The notes beneath the pieces are model-generated. The model worked only from the letters and a program-made list of their open reading frames with translations, had not been told where the DNA came from and did no database searches. From contig JAEZZQ010000034.1 in NCBI GenBank assembly GCA_023442465.1, positions 62,001-126,000 of the forward strand: a DNA stretch of 64,000 nt, in the 5' to 3' direction. This stretch comes from Bacillota bacterium (GTDB lineage Bacteria > Bacillota > Clostridia > Lachnospirales > Lachnospiraceae). The translations under genes were made by a program, and so were the position numbers. Shown piece by piece: positions 9,013 through 16,606 of the stretch (positions are counted from its first letter, which is position 1; every line of letters begins with the position of its first letter).

Positions 9013-9131
9013 TTCAGTAATAGGAAAGAGCGTCTATTACTGAAACAATAGATGCGCAGCTATGCGCGCGGAACAAAAGCTGTGCTGCCAGAGTATTTGG
9101 CCGCGGGAGTGTGCTAAGCACACTTTTGTTC
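9013..9131 (+). repeat. Multi-hairpin element, copy 2 of 3
   Basis: Same parts as copy 1. First stem: TTCAGTAATAG at 9013-9023 with CTATTACTGAA at 9034-9044, 11 bp perfect. The base pairs differ from copy 1 but pairing is retained. GCGCAGC at 9054-9060 faces GCTGTGC at 9079-9085. Final hairpin: AGTGTGC/GCACACT at 9108-9124 with loop TAA, then TTTG. GAACAAAAG at 9071-9079 is a 9-bp perfect complement of CTTTTGTTC at 9123-9131, overlapping the T-run of the final hairpin. It lies between the palindrome at 8940 and pseB, in the leader of the longest gene block. Confidence 0.85.
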
Positions 9132-9238
9132 AAGTGGCTTACATTCTGGGTGTCTCATCCCTTGGATATTTTATCTCTTGGGTGCTGTATCCCTTGGGTG
9201 TTTTTTACCCAATAATAATAATATTGGAGGAATTAACT

Positions 9239-10234
9239 ATGCTGAATAATAAAACGATATTGATAACGGGCGGGACAGGCTCTTTTGGAAAATGTTTTAC
9301 CAAATATGTTCTGGAACATTATGAACCGAAAAAAATCATCATTTACTCGAGAGATGAATTCAAGCAATACTTGATGGAGAATGAATTCAAGGAATATAAG
9401 GACAAGCTTCGCTTCTTTATTGGCGATGTACGGGACAGGGAGAGAATGCAAAGAGCCTTTGAAGGGGTAGACTATGTGATTCATGCAGCGGCGCTTAAAC
9501 AGGTGCCCGCCTGCGAATACAATCCTAACGAGGCAATTAAGACAAATATACACGGTGCCCAGAACGTAATTGATGCGGCGCTGGACTGCGATGTGAAGAA
9601 AGTGGTGGCACTTTCTACGGACAAAGCGGTGAACCCGGTAAATTTATATGGCGGTACCAAGCTTGTATCCGATAAGCTGTTCGTGGCGGCAAACGCATAT
9701 GCAGGTACGAAGGACATCAATTTCTCTATCGTAAGATATGGAAATGTGGCGGGAAGCCGCGGCTCTATCATTCCTTTGTTCCACAATATGGTGAAGAATG
9801 GTAAAACGGAGCTCCCGATTACGGATTATCGCATGACCAGATTCTGGATCAGCCTTAGGGAGGGCGTGGAACTGGTTATCAAGGCACTTGAGGAAGCCAC
9901 CGGAGGGGAGACTTTCATCAGCAAGATTCCTTCTTTTAAGATTACGGATTTGGCACAGGCGATGCTTCCGGGCTGTCAGATGCCGGAGATTGGAATCCGT
10001 CCGGGCGAAAAGCTTCACGAAATTATGGTGACGGTGGAGGATTCCGATACGACTTATGAATATGACAAGCATTTTATCGTTTATCCGCAGGTGGTTTGGA
10101 ACAGCAAGCAGCAGATAAATCTAAACGGCAGAAAAGTAACGGAAGGATTCTCTTATAGTTCGGATAACAATGATCAGTGGCTGTCCGTAGAGGAGATAAA
10201 GGAACTCCTTAAGACCGTAGAGTTAGAAAAATAA
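9239..10234 (+). CDS. pseB: UDP-GlcNAc 4,6-dehydratase (inverting), pseudaminic acid pathway
   Basis: First step of pseudaminic acid synthesis: NADP-dependent 4,6-dehydration of UDP-GlcNAc with C5 inversion. A soluble 331-residue extended SDR without the membrane domain of PglF/WbpM types. TGGTGSFG at residues 10-17 is the cofactor loop; STDKAVNPVNLYGGTK (126-141) supplies D128, K129 and Y137, matching FlaA1/PseB. The start at 9239 is set by GGAGG at 9226-9230; an in-frame extension to 9062 would translate the multi-hairpin element. It heads the longest block and is followed 19 bases later by pseC. LegB is a less likely alternative given the PseC, PseF and PseI genes. Confidence 0.92.
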   Translation: MLNNKTILITGGTGSFGKCFTKYVLEHYEPKKIIIYSRDEFKQYLMENEFKEYKDKLRFFIGDVRDRERMQRAFEGVDYVIHAAALKQVPACEYNPNEAIKTNIHGAQNVIDAALDCDVKKVVALSTDKAVNPVNLYGGTKLVSDKLFVAANAYAGTKDINFSIVRYGNVAGSRGSIIPLFHNMVKNGKTELPITDYRMTRFWISLREGVELVIKALEEATGGETFISKIPSFKITDLAQAMLPGCQMPEIGIRPGEKLHEIMVTVEDSDTTYEYDKHFIVYPQVVWNSKQQINLNGRKVTEGFSYSSDNNDQWLSVEEIKELLKTVELEK

Positions 10235-10253
10235 GAAAGGCATGGTCATCAGG

Positions 10254-11447
10254 ATGGAAAAACCGGCAATTTGCGGCGGAACTCCCGTGCGCGATACGAA
10301 AATATTTTATGGACATCAATATATCGATGAAGAAGATATTCAGGCGGTGGTGGATGTACTGAAAAGTGACTGTCTGACCTGCGGCCCCAAAATCGCCGAG
10401 CTGGAAGAGAAGCTGTGCGAAATAACAGGAGCCAAATATGCGGTGGTGTGCAGCAACGGCACGGCGGCTCTTCATATTGCCTGTATGGCAGCAGGGGTTA
10501 CTGCGGGAGATGAGGTGATAACCACCCCGATCACGTTCGCAGCTTCCGCCAACTGCGCGCTTTATGTTGGCGCTAAACCGGTATTTGCGGATATTAACGA
10601 TAGGACCTATAATATTGACCCGTCATCGGTGAAGGAGCATATTACTGAGAGGACGAAAGCCGTAGTGGCAGTAGACTTTACCGGGCAATCCATCGAAGAG
10701 GACGAGCTCTTAGCCTTATGCAGGGAAAAGAAGCTGGTGCTGATAGAGGATGGTGCACATGTAATAGGCACAAAGTATAAAGGCAAGCCAAACGGTTCTA
10801 TTGCGGATATGACTACTTTAAGCTTTCATCCGGTGAAAACGGTAACCAGTGGAGAAGGCGGAGCGGTACTTACGAATAACGAAGAATATTATCAAAAGCT
10901 TTTGCTTTATAGAGCCCACGGAATAACGAGAGATGCAAAGCAGATGGAGCATGAGCCGGATGGGCCGTGGTACTACGAGCAGATCGATTTGGGTTATAAT
11001 TATCGCATGACGGATATACAGGCAGCACTTTTGATCAGTCAGCTGAATAAGCTTCCCGCCTTTTCAGGACGCAGAAAAGAAATCGTTGCCCTTTACGATG
11101 AAGCGTTTGCAAAGCTTCCGCAGATAGCCTTACAGCAAGAGATTCCTGAGTCCGATACGACGAGGCATTTGTATATTTTGCGACTGATACCGGAACGGCT
11201 CACGATAGACAGAAAGCAGTTTTTCGAGGCGCTTTCAGCGGAAAACATCATTTGTAACGTACATTATATTCCTACCTATTACTTTCCGTACTATCAGAAG
11301 CTCGGGTATGAAAAGGGACTTTGTCCGAAAGCGGAGAAGCTATACGAGGAGATCATCAGCCTTCCTCTTTATTACGCAATGACGGATAAGGATGTACAGG
11401 ACGTTATCCATGCAGTAACGAAAATCACGCAGTATTATGCGAAATGA
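10254..11447 (+). CDS. pseC: UDP-4-keto-sugar aminotransferase, pseudaminic acid pathway
   Basis: PLP enzyme of the DegT/DnrJ/EryC1 fold, 397 residues. Within the pathway it converts the PseB product to UDP-4-amino-4,6-dideoxy-L-AltNAc. Visible: SNGTAALHIACMA (phosphate-binding region), LIEDGAHVIG (aspartate contacting the pyridine nitrogen) and LSFHPVKTVTSGEGGAV with the Schiff-base lysine. Late RHLYILRL and the NVHYIPTYYFPYY segment are typical of PseC. Two in-frame ATGs (10242 and 10254) sit 12 bases apart behind GAAAGG; I prefer the second because family members start near EKPAICGG. Its 3' end overlaps the upstream edge of the next open frame. Confidence 0.9.
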   Translation: MEKPAICGGTPVRDTKIFYGHQYIDEEDIQAVVDVLKSDCLTCGPKIAELEEKLCEITGAKYAVVCSNGTAALHIACMAAGVTAGDEVITTPITFAASANCALYVGAKPVFADINDRTYNIDPSSVKEHITERTKAVVAVDFTGQSIEEDELLALCREKKLVLIEDGAHVIGTKYKGKPNGSIADMTTLSFHPVKTVTSGEGGAVLTNNEEYYQKLLLYRAHGITRDAKQMEHEPDGPWYYEQIDLGYNYRMTDIQAALLISQLNKLPAFSGRRKEIVALYDEAFAKLPQIALQQEIPESDTTRHLYILRLIPERLTIDRKQFFEALSAENIICNVHYIPTYYFPYYQKLGYEKGLCPKAEKLYEEIISLPLYYAMTDKDVQDVIHAVTKITQYYAK

Positions 11448-11466
11448 TGAAAAGGCGGTGCAGGAG

Positions 11467-12513
11467 ATGAAGCTGAGTATTATCGTACCTGTTTATAATA
11501 TGGCGGCGGACGGAAAACTGGAATACTGCCTGAATTCCCTGGTGAATCAGACGATAAACAATTACGAGATCATAGCGGTGGACGATTGTTCTACCGATAA
11601 TTCGCTTATGGTTTTAAAGGATTATGAGGCCCGGTTTCCTGAAAAATTCAAAGCGGTGCATTCCGAAGTGAATAAGCGTCAGGGCGGTGCGAAGAACATC
11701 GGCTTAAGGCTGGCTCAGGGGGAATGGATCGGATTCATCGACAGCGACGACTGGATTACTCCTGATATGTATGAGCGTCTTTTAAAAAGAGCGGAGGAAA
11801 CGGGCGCCGATTTAGTGGGCTGCGATTACAGCCTGACGGATGTACATTCCATGGAGGTCGGTCAGGTCGTGCATAATAACAAGGCGCAGCAAAGCGGCGT
11901 ACTTACTGCGGATAAACGGCGCAGCCTCATATTGGATGGAGGGAGCTTAGTAGTTAAGATTTTTAAGCGGTCGATGATTACAGAGCATGAGCTTTGGTTC
12001 CCTGAAAATATCTTTTATGAGGATAATGCTCTTGGAAATTCCTACCTAATACTTGCGAGACATTTTGAATATATACAGGAGCCTCTTTATTTTTATTATC
12101 AGCACGAAACTTCTACTGTGCATACGATTTCGCCGAAGCGCTGTGAGGACCGCATGGAGGCAGGCAGGCTGATGTTAGATGAAGCGAGGCGCCATCATTA
12201 CATGGAGGATTTTGCCTCTGAGCTGGAATATAGCTTTACTCTTTTGTTCTATGTCAATACGCTGTTCACTTATATGGCCGGCGTAGCGCATACGAAGTAT
12301 CGTTTTGTAAAGAAGCTGGGAAAAGAAATGAGGCGGACCTTCCCGGGTTTTATGGAGAATCCGTATTATTTGGAAAGAACCCATGAGGAAGAGAAGAAGC
12401 TAGTGAGAATGCAGCAGAAATCTACGATTTTTTTCATGCTGTATTATAAATTGTTATGGGCGTACCGAAGGTGGAGAAAAGCATGTTCGGTAGGAATGAT
12501 TGGACATAAATAG
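11467..12513 (+). CDS. GT2 family glycosyltransferase
   Basis: A 348-residue GT-A transferase. MKLSIIVPVYN opens strand 1; VDDCSTDN, GGAKNIGL and FIDSDDWITPDMYERL follow in order. The C-terminal ~200 residues form a helical acceptor domain like those of CpsI-type enzymes. ATG 11467 has AAGGCGG about eight bases upstream; the ATG at 11437 lies inside pseC. Its position between pseC and the PseG fusion suggests action on a glycan that carries pseudaminic acid. Donor not identifiable. Confidence 0.82.
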   Translation: MKLSIIVPVYNMAADGKLEYCLNSLVNQTINNYEIIAVDDCSTDNSLMVLKDYEARFPEKFKAVHSEVNKRQGGAKNIGLRLAQGEWIGFIDSDDWITPDMYERLLKRAEETGADLVGCDYSLTDVHSMEVGQVVHNNKAQQSGVLTADKRRSLILDGGSLVVKIFKRSMITEHELWFPENIFYEDNALGNSYLILARHFEYIQEPLYFYYQHETSTVHTISPKRCEDRMEAGRLMLDEARRHHYMEDFASELEYSFTLLFYVNTLFTYMAGVAHTKYRFVKKLGKEMRRTFPGFMENPYYLERTHEEEKKLVRMQQKSTIFFMLYYKLLWAYRRWRKACSVGMIGHK

Positions 12514-12527
12514 GGAAAGGCTCTTTC

Positions 12528-14720
12528 ATGGAAATAGGAAGTATTTATGAAATCGACCCGGAAAATATGTCTGCAGGACGCTTAGGCGGCACGGCAGAGC
12601 TATATTTAAAGGAAGTGGAGAAATACAATAAAAAATACTGCGTATATACTCAGTCCGGCAGGGAGGCAATTGCATGGGCTCTTAGAAGCCTTGAGGAAAA
12701 TGAGCCTGAAATCTTGAAAGAATGCCTGATGCCTGCCTATATGTGCGATACGGTATTTTTCCCCTTTGAGCAGGAAGGGTGGAAACTTCATTTTTATCAT
12801 ATTGGAAAGAATCTGGAGGCAGCGCAGGAAGAGCTTCGAAAACAGATAGAACATATAAGACCGGGTCTGCTTTTTATCCATCCTTATTACGGAATGGATA
12901 CATGGAAGCCGATGCGGTCTTTGCTTAAAGAATGGCGCAGTCAGGGGCTTCACATTATGGAGGATGTGACACAGTCTTATTATTTGGAGGAGGCGGGAGC
13001 AGAGGCTGATTATGTGATAGGCAGCCTTAGAAAATGGTATCCGTTACCGGACGGAGGTTTTGCAGCTTCCGATATGTCCCTTTCAAAAAAGGAGCTTCCA
13101 TACGGCGGAGAATTTACGCAGAGCAGGCTTGAGCTTTTGACTGATAAGTGGGACTACCTTTACGGAGGGAAAGACGAGGAAGAAAAACGAGCCTTGAAGA
13201 AAGCCTATCTTAAGAAAAACAAAGAGATGGAGGAATGGCTGGATAAGCATTCGGACGTAAACTCCATATCGGGAATTTCGAGAGGAATTCTGGATAGAGA
13301 AAACGAAGAAATGTGCAAGCGAAGGAGAAATGAGAATTATAAGCAGCTGCATCAGGCGTTTCAGGACATAAAAAGCGTCAGACCCGTTTTCGAATTTCTG
13401 GAAGAGGAGGCAGCTCCTTTGTATTTTCCGGTTTATGCGGAGGAACGGGAGGAGTTTCAGGAATTTCTGCGAAAGAGGGATGTGTATGCGCCGGTGCTCT
13501 GGCCCGTAGGAAAGGAGAATGAAGGTTATCTTTCCACGGAGGAAAGGTATATTTTTGATCATCTTCTCGCATTGCCTATGGATCAAAGGTATGACAGTGA
13601 AGCGATGGAGCAGATAAGAAATGCAGTTTTTGACTACGAACGGAGAACTCTTAGGAATGGCATATCTGCAGGCGGCAGATATTCTATAGGAATAAGGGCG
13701 GATGCCAATGAAGAAATTGCCACCGGGCATATCATGCGCTGTATTACGATTGCAAAGCAGCTTATGAAAATGGGCCAAAGAGTATGCTTCTTTGTGGCGG
13801 ATGAATTTGCCGTTCCGATGTTAAAACAAGCCGGTATGGAATATGTATGTCTGCAAACGGAATGGAAGGAGCCGGAGAGCGAATTGCAGACCCTATCTTT
13901 TGAACTGAAAGCGGCAGGCTGTGAAAAACTGCTGGTGGATTCTTATCAGGTGACAAATGGAAAGTATGCTGTTACATATTTCGAAGCGTTGAAGGAAATA
14001 TGTGATGTTATTTATATAGATGATATGTTTGAAGCAGTTTATCCGGTGCGCATGATCATTAATTACAATGCGTATCACCATCTCTTCCCCTATAAAGAAG
14101 TTTACGGGCAGGATACAAAGCTGCTTTTAGGTACGGAATACGTACCTCTCCGCGCGGAATTTTCCGAAGAGGACGGTGCTTCTTGCGAAGAGAAGAGGCA
14201 TGTTCTGTTAAGCAGCGGAGGCGGAGATGTTCATAACGCTCTTTTTGGCATTCTTGCGGAGGCTGTAACGAGAGAGAAGCTTTCGGGCGTTGTGTTCAAC
14301 ACGGTGGTAGGAAGGTTCCATCAAAGGGAGGATGAGCTGAAAGAGCTTGCGGACAGACATGAGCAAATCGTGCTGCACCGCAATGTAGAAAATATGGCGA
14401 GGCTTATGAGAGGCTGCGAGGCCGCTGTATCGGCGGCGGGTACCGTACTTTTTGAGCTTTGCGCCATACAGGTGCCTACGGTATTTTTTATCTGTGCGGA
14501 CAATCAGAAATATGACAGCGATTTCTTCGATAGGGAGGAAAGAATGCTTTTTTCAGGAGATATAAGGACAGACAGAGAGGGCTGTATAAAGAGGATATGC
14601 GATGGACTGGAACGGCTTCTTCAGGATGAGGCGCTGAGAAGAGAGATGAAAAAAAAGCTGCATGAGGTGACGGATGGAAACGGAGCGGCCCGGATTGCGG
14701 AAGAAATCATAAAGTTATAG
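12528..14720 (+). CDS. Fusion: DegT-like PLP transaminase domain + PseG UDP-sugar hydrolase
   Basis: A 730-residue two-domain protein. Residues ~1-375 resemble a DegT-type aminotransferase: TQSGREAIAWAL near 41-52, HIMEDVTQSYY with D146, and SLRKWYPLPDGGF with the expected Schiff-base K169. Residues ~384-730 are PseG, which removes UDP from UDP-2,4-diacetamido-2,4,6-trideoxy-L-altrose: GIRADANEEIATGHIMRC contains the catalytic-type His (H401), and VSAAGTVLFELCA is the nucleotide-binding end. PseG alone is about 275-350 residues, so the N-terminal half is an extra enzyme. PseC is already encoded separately; the extra transaminase may aminate another keto-sugar or be regulatory. Fusion seen; function of the N-terminal half unknown. 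Confidence 0.85.
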   Translation: MEIGSIYEIDPENMSAGRLGGTAELYLKEVEKYNKKYCVYTQSGREAIAWALRSLEENEPEILKECLMPAYMCDTVFFPFEQEGWKLHFYHIGKNLEAAQEELRKQIEHIRPGLLFIHPYYGMDTWKPMRSLLKEWRSQGLHIMEDVTQSYYLEEAGAEADYVIGSLRKWYPLPDGGFAASDMSLSKKELPYGGEFTQSRLELLTDKWDYLYGGKDEEEKRALKKAYLKKNKEMEEWLDKHSDVNSISGISRGILDRENEEMCKRRRNENYKQLHQAFQDIKSVRPVFEFLEEEAAPLYFPVYAEEREEFQEFLRKRDVYAPVLWPVGKENEGYLSTEERYIFDHLLALPMDQRYDSEAMEQIRNAVFDYERRTLRNGISAGGRYSIGIRADANEEIATGHIMRCITIAKQLMKMGQRVCFFVADEFAVPMLKQAGMEYVCLQTEWKEPESELQTLSFELKAAGCEKLLVDSYQVTNGKYAVTYFEALKEICDVIYIDDMFEAVYPVRMIINYNAYHHLFPYKEVYGQDTKLLLGTEYVPLRAEFSEEDGASCEEKRHVLLSSGGGDVHNALFGILAEAVTREKLSGVVFNTVVGRFHQREDELKELADRHEQIVLHRNVENMARLMRGCEAAVSAAGTVLFELCAIQVPTVFFICADNQKYDSDFFDREERMLFSGDIRTDREGCIKRICDGLERLLQDEALRREMKKKLHEVTDGNGAARIAEEIIKL

Positions 14721-14737
14721 AACGCGGAGGAAACGAT

Positions 14738-15454
14738 ATGCAGTTAGGCGCAGTGGCGATTATTACGGCAAGGGGCGGAAGTAAAAGGATTCCGGGAAAA
14801 AATAAAAAAGAATTTTTGGGTAAGCCCATAATCTGCTATTCCATCGAAGCCGCGTTGTCCAGCGGACTGTTCGATGAAGTGATGGTTTCCACCGATGATA
14901 GCGAAATTGCGGATATCGCAGTAAAGGCAGGCGCGAGTGTGCCTTTTATGAGAAGCGGCGCAGCCTCAGACGACTACGCGACTACGGACGATGTGCTGTC
15001 AGAGGTGCTGGAGGAATACGAAAAAAGAGGAAAGACCTTTGAATATATGGCGTGCATTTATCCAACCGCCCCATTCGTTACGGCAGAGAAGCTGAAAAGT
15101 GCATTTCACATATTGAAAAAGGACAATGCTTCAGGCGTTATGCCGGTGGTCAGCTTCTCCTTTCCTCCTCAGCGGGGGATGGCGATAAGGGATGGCAGAC
15201 TGGAATATTGTTATCCGGAGAACGCGATGAAGCGCTCCCAGGATTTGGAGACGATGTATCATGACTGCGGACAGTTTTATTTTTACAATACGGAAAAATA
15301 CCGCGCCTGCAGGGGCGACTTGAAGGACGGCTATGTACCGATCGTAGTTCCTGAGACGCAAGTGCAGGATATTGATAATACTTCGGATTGGAAGCTGGCG
15401 GAGATCAAGTACCGTATGATGGAGGAGGAAGCCTCTCGGAGTCTTCTTCGTTGA
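14738..15454 (+). CDS. pseF: Pseudaminic acid cytidylyltransferase
   Basis: Activates pseudaminic acid as the CMP-sugar, the donor for transfer. The 238-residue protein starts with AIITARGGSKRIPGKNKKEF, the CTP-binding signature of CMP-nonulosonate synthetases, and later has ACIYPTAPF and QDLETMYHDCGQFYF, typical of PseF. GGAGGAAACGAT precedes the ATG. The last codons (EEASRSLLR) are encoded by DNA that also forms one arm of a hairpin shared with a 75-bp repeat found again at 55382, so the 3' end may have been modified by that element. Confidence 0.92.
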   Translation: MQLGAVAIITARGGSKRIPGKNKKEFLGKPIICYSIEAALSSGLFDEVMVSTDDSEIADIAVKAGASVPFMRSGAASDDYATTDDVLSEVLEEYEKRGKTFEYMACIYPTAPFVTAEKLKSAFHILKKDNASGVMPVVSFSFPPQRGMAIRDGRLEYCYPENAMKRSQDLETMYHDCGQFYFYNTEKYRACRGDLKDGYVPIVVPETQVQDIDNTSDWKLAEIKYRMMEEEASRSLLR

Positions 15455-15513
15455 TTGTTTGTGCCGCAGAGAGGCATGTTTACAAGGTTGAAAGGAGCAT
15501 GGGTATAAAAATG
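15439..15513 (+). repeat. 75-bp leader repeat, copy A
   Basis: Runs from GAGTCTTCTTC (15439-15449) through TTTGTGCCGCAGAG and TTTACAAGGTTGAAAGG to the ATG of pseI at 15511-15513. It matches 55382-55456 at 71 of 75 positions by my count. Upstream, 15425-15435 can pair with the first 11 bases (10 of 11 pairs including a G-U), forming a hairpin across the pseF stop codon. In copy B this hairpin is perfect. Both copies end exactly on the start codon of the following gene, so the repeat behaves as a transferable leader with a ribosome site. Confidence 0.85.
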
Positions 15514-16563
15514 GAGAAGAAAATTAAGATAGGCAGCCGTTATGTGGGAGAGGGAGAAAAGACCTTCGTGGTGGCGGAGGTTTCTGCCAACCATTTACAG
15601 GATTATGATAGAGCTGCGGCAATCATCGAGGCAGCAAAGGAGGCGGGGGCAGATGCGGTAAAGCTGCAGACCTACATGCCGGATACGATTACTCTAAATT
15701 GTGACAACGATTATTTTCAAATAACGCAGGGCACGATCTGGGACGGAACGACTCTGCACAAGCTTTATGAAACGGCATATACGCCATGGGAATGGCAGCC
15801 TAAGCTGATGAAGCTTGCAAATGAGCTGGGAATGGAATGCTTTTCTTCTCCTTTTGATGAGACGGCTGTGGATTTTATGGAAGAAATGGACATGCCTGCC
15901 TACAAGGTGGCTTCTTTTGAAATTAATGATATACCGCTGATACGGAAGATTGCCCGGATAGGTAAGCCAGTTATCTTCGCTACAGGAATCGCTTATCTCG
16001 AGGACATAGAGAGAGCGGTGAAAGCGTGCAGGGAGGAAGGCAACGATCAGATTATATTGTTAAAATGTACCTCTACTTATCCTTCTCCTTATGAGGATAT
16101 GAATTTGAAGGTAATACCGAATATGGCGGAAGTGTTTTCCTGTATTACCGGTCTGTCGGATCATAGCATGGGAACAGCGGCGGCGGTGGCAAGTGTGGCG
16201 CTTGGTGCTAAGATGGTGGAAAAGCACCTTACACTGTCCCGTGTGGACGGCGGACCGGATGCAGCATTTTCCATGGAGCCTGCGGAATTCAAACAGATGG
16301 TAACGGATATCCGTATTGCGGAAAAAGCCCTCGGCAAGGTGACCTACGAATTGACCGAGAAGCAGAAGAAGAGCAGAGAAGACGGAAGGAGCTTGTTTGT
16401 AGTAAAGGATATGAAAGCAGGGGAGGAATTCACAAAGGAGAATGTCCGTTCCATCCGTCCGGCTTTTGGTATGCACACAATGTATTTTGATGAAATTTTA
16501 GGGAAACGGGCAAAGGAGGCTCTTGCAAAAGGAACCCCTATGGACTGGAAATATATAGAGTGA
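15511..16563 (+). CDS. pseI: Pseudaminic acid synthase
   Basis: Condenses the PseG product with phosphoenolpyruvate to give pseudaminic acid. A 350-residue NeuB-type protein: the TIM barrel has VVAEVSANHLQDYDRA, DAVKLQTYMPDTITL, FSSPFDETAVDF and LSDHSMGTAAAVASVALGA; the C-terminal SAF (antifreeze-like) domain is at about 285-350 (SLFVVKDMKAGEEFTKENV). The ATG at 15511 gives a family-like N-terminus (EKKIKIGSRYVGEG); ATG 15499 is the alternative. The frame can be extended upstream to 15388, but that would translate the repeated leader. Sits between pseF and an ATP-grasp gene. Confidence 0.93.
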   Translation: MEKKIKIGSRYVGEGEKTFVVAEVSANHLQDYDRAAAIIEAAKEAGADAVKLQTYMPDTITLNCDNDYFQITQGTIWDGTTLHKLYETAYTPWEWQPKLMKLANELGMECFSSPFDETAVDFMEEMDMPAYKVASFEINDIPLIRKIARIGKPVIFATGIAYLEDIERAVKACREEGNDQIILLKCTSTYPSPYEDMNLKVIPNMAEVFSCITGLSDHSMGTAAAVASVALGAKMVEKHLTLSRVDGGPDAAFSMEPAEFKQMVTDIRIAEKALGKVTYELTEKQKKSREDGRSLFVVKDMKAGEEFTKENVRSIRPAFGMHTMYFDEILGKRAKEALAKGTPMDWKYIE

Positions 16564-16606
16564 CAAAGATTACAGTTTGGCCATCAACATGCGAGGGGGT
16601 ATGCTC

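Noticed and set aside
13083..13778. 231-codon open frame on the - strand
   Set aside because: Opposite the transaminase-PseG fusion; no plausible start site and composition unlike the real genes.
15388..15510. N-terminal extension of pseI
   Set aside because: It would lie inside pseF and translate the repeated 75-bp leader. The same peptide appears upstream of an unrelated gene at 55334 only because the DNA is repeated.
9239..16563. Legionaminic acid pathway
   Set aside because: The gene set matches PseB/PseC/PseG/PseF/PseI types, with no LegG-like epimerase-hydrolase or GDP-sugar nucleotidyltransferase.
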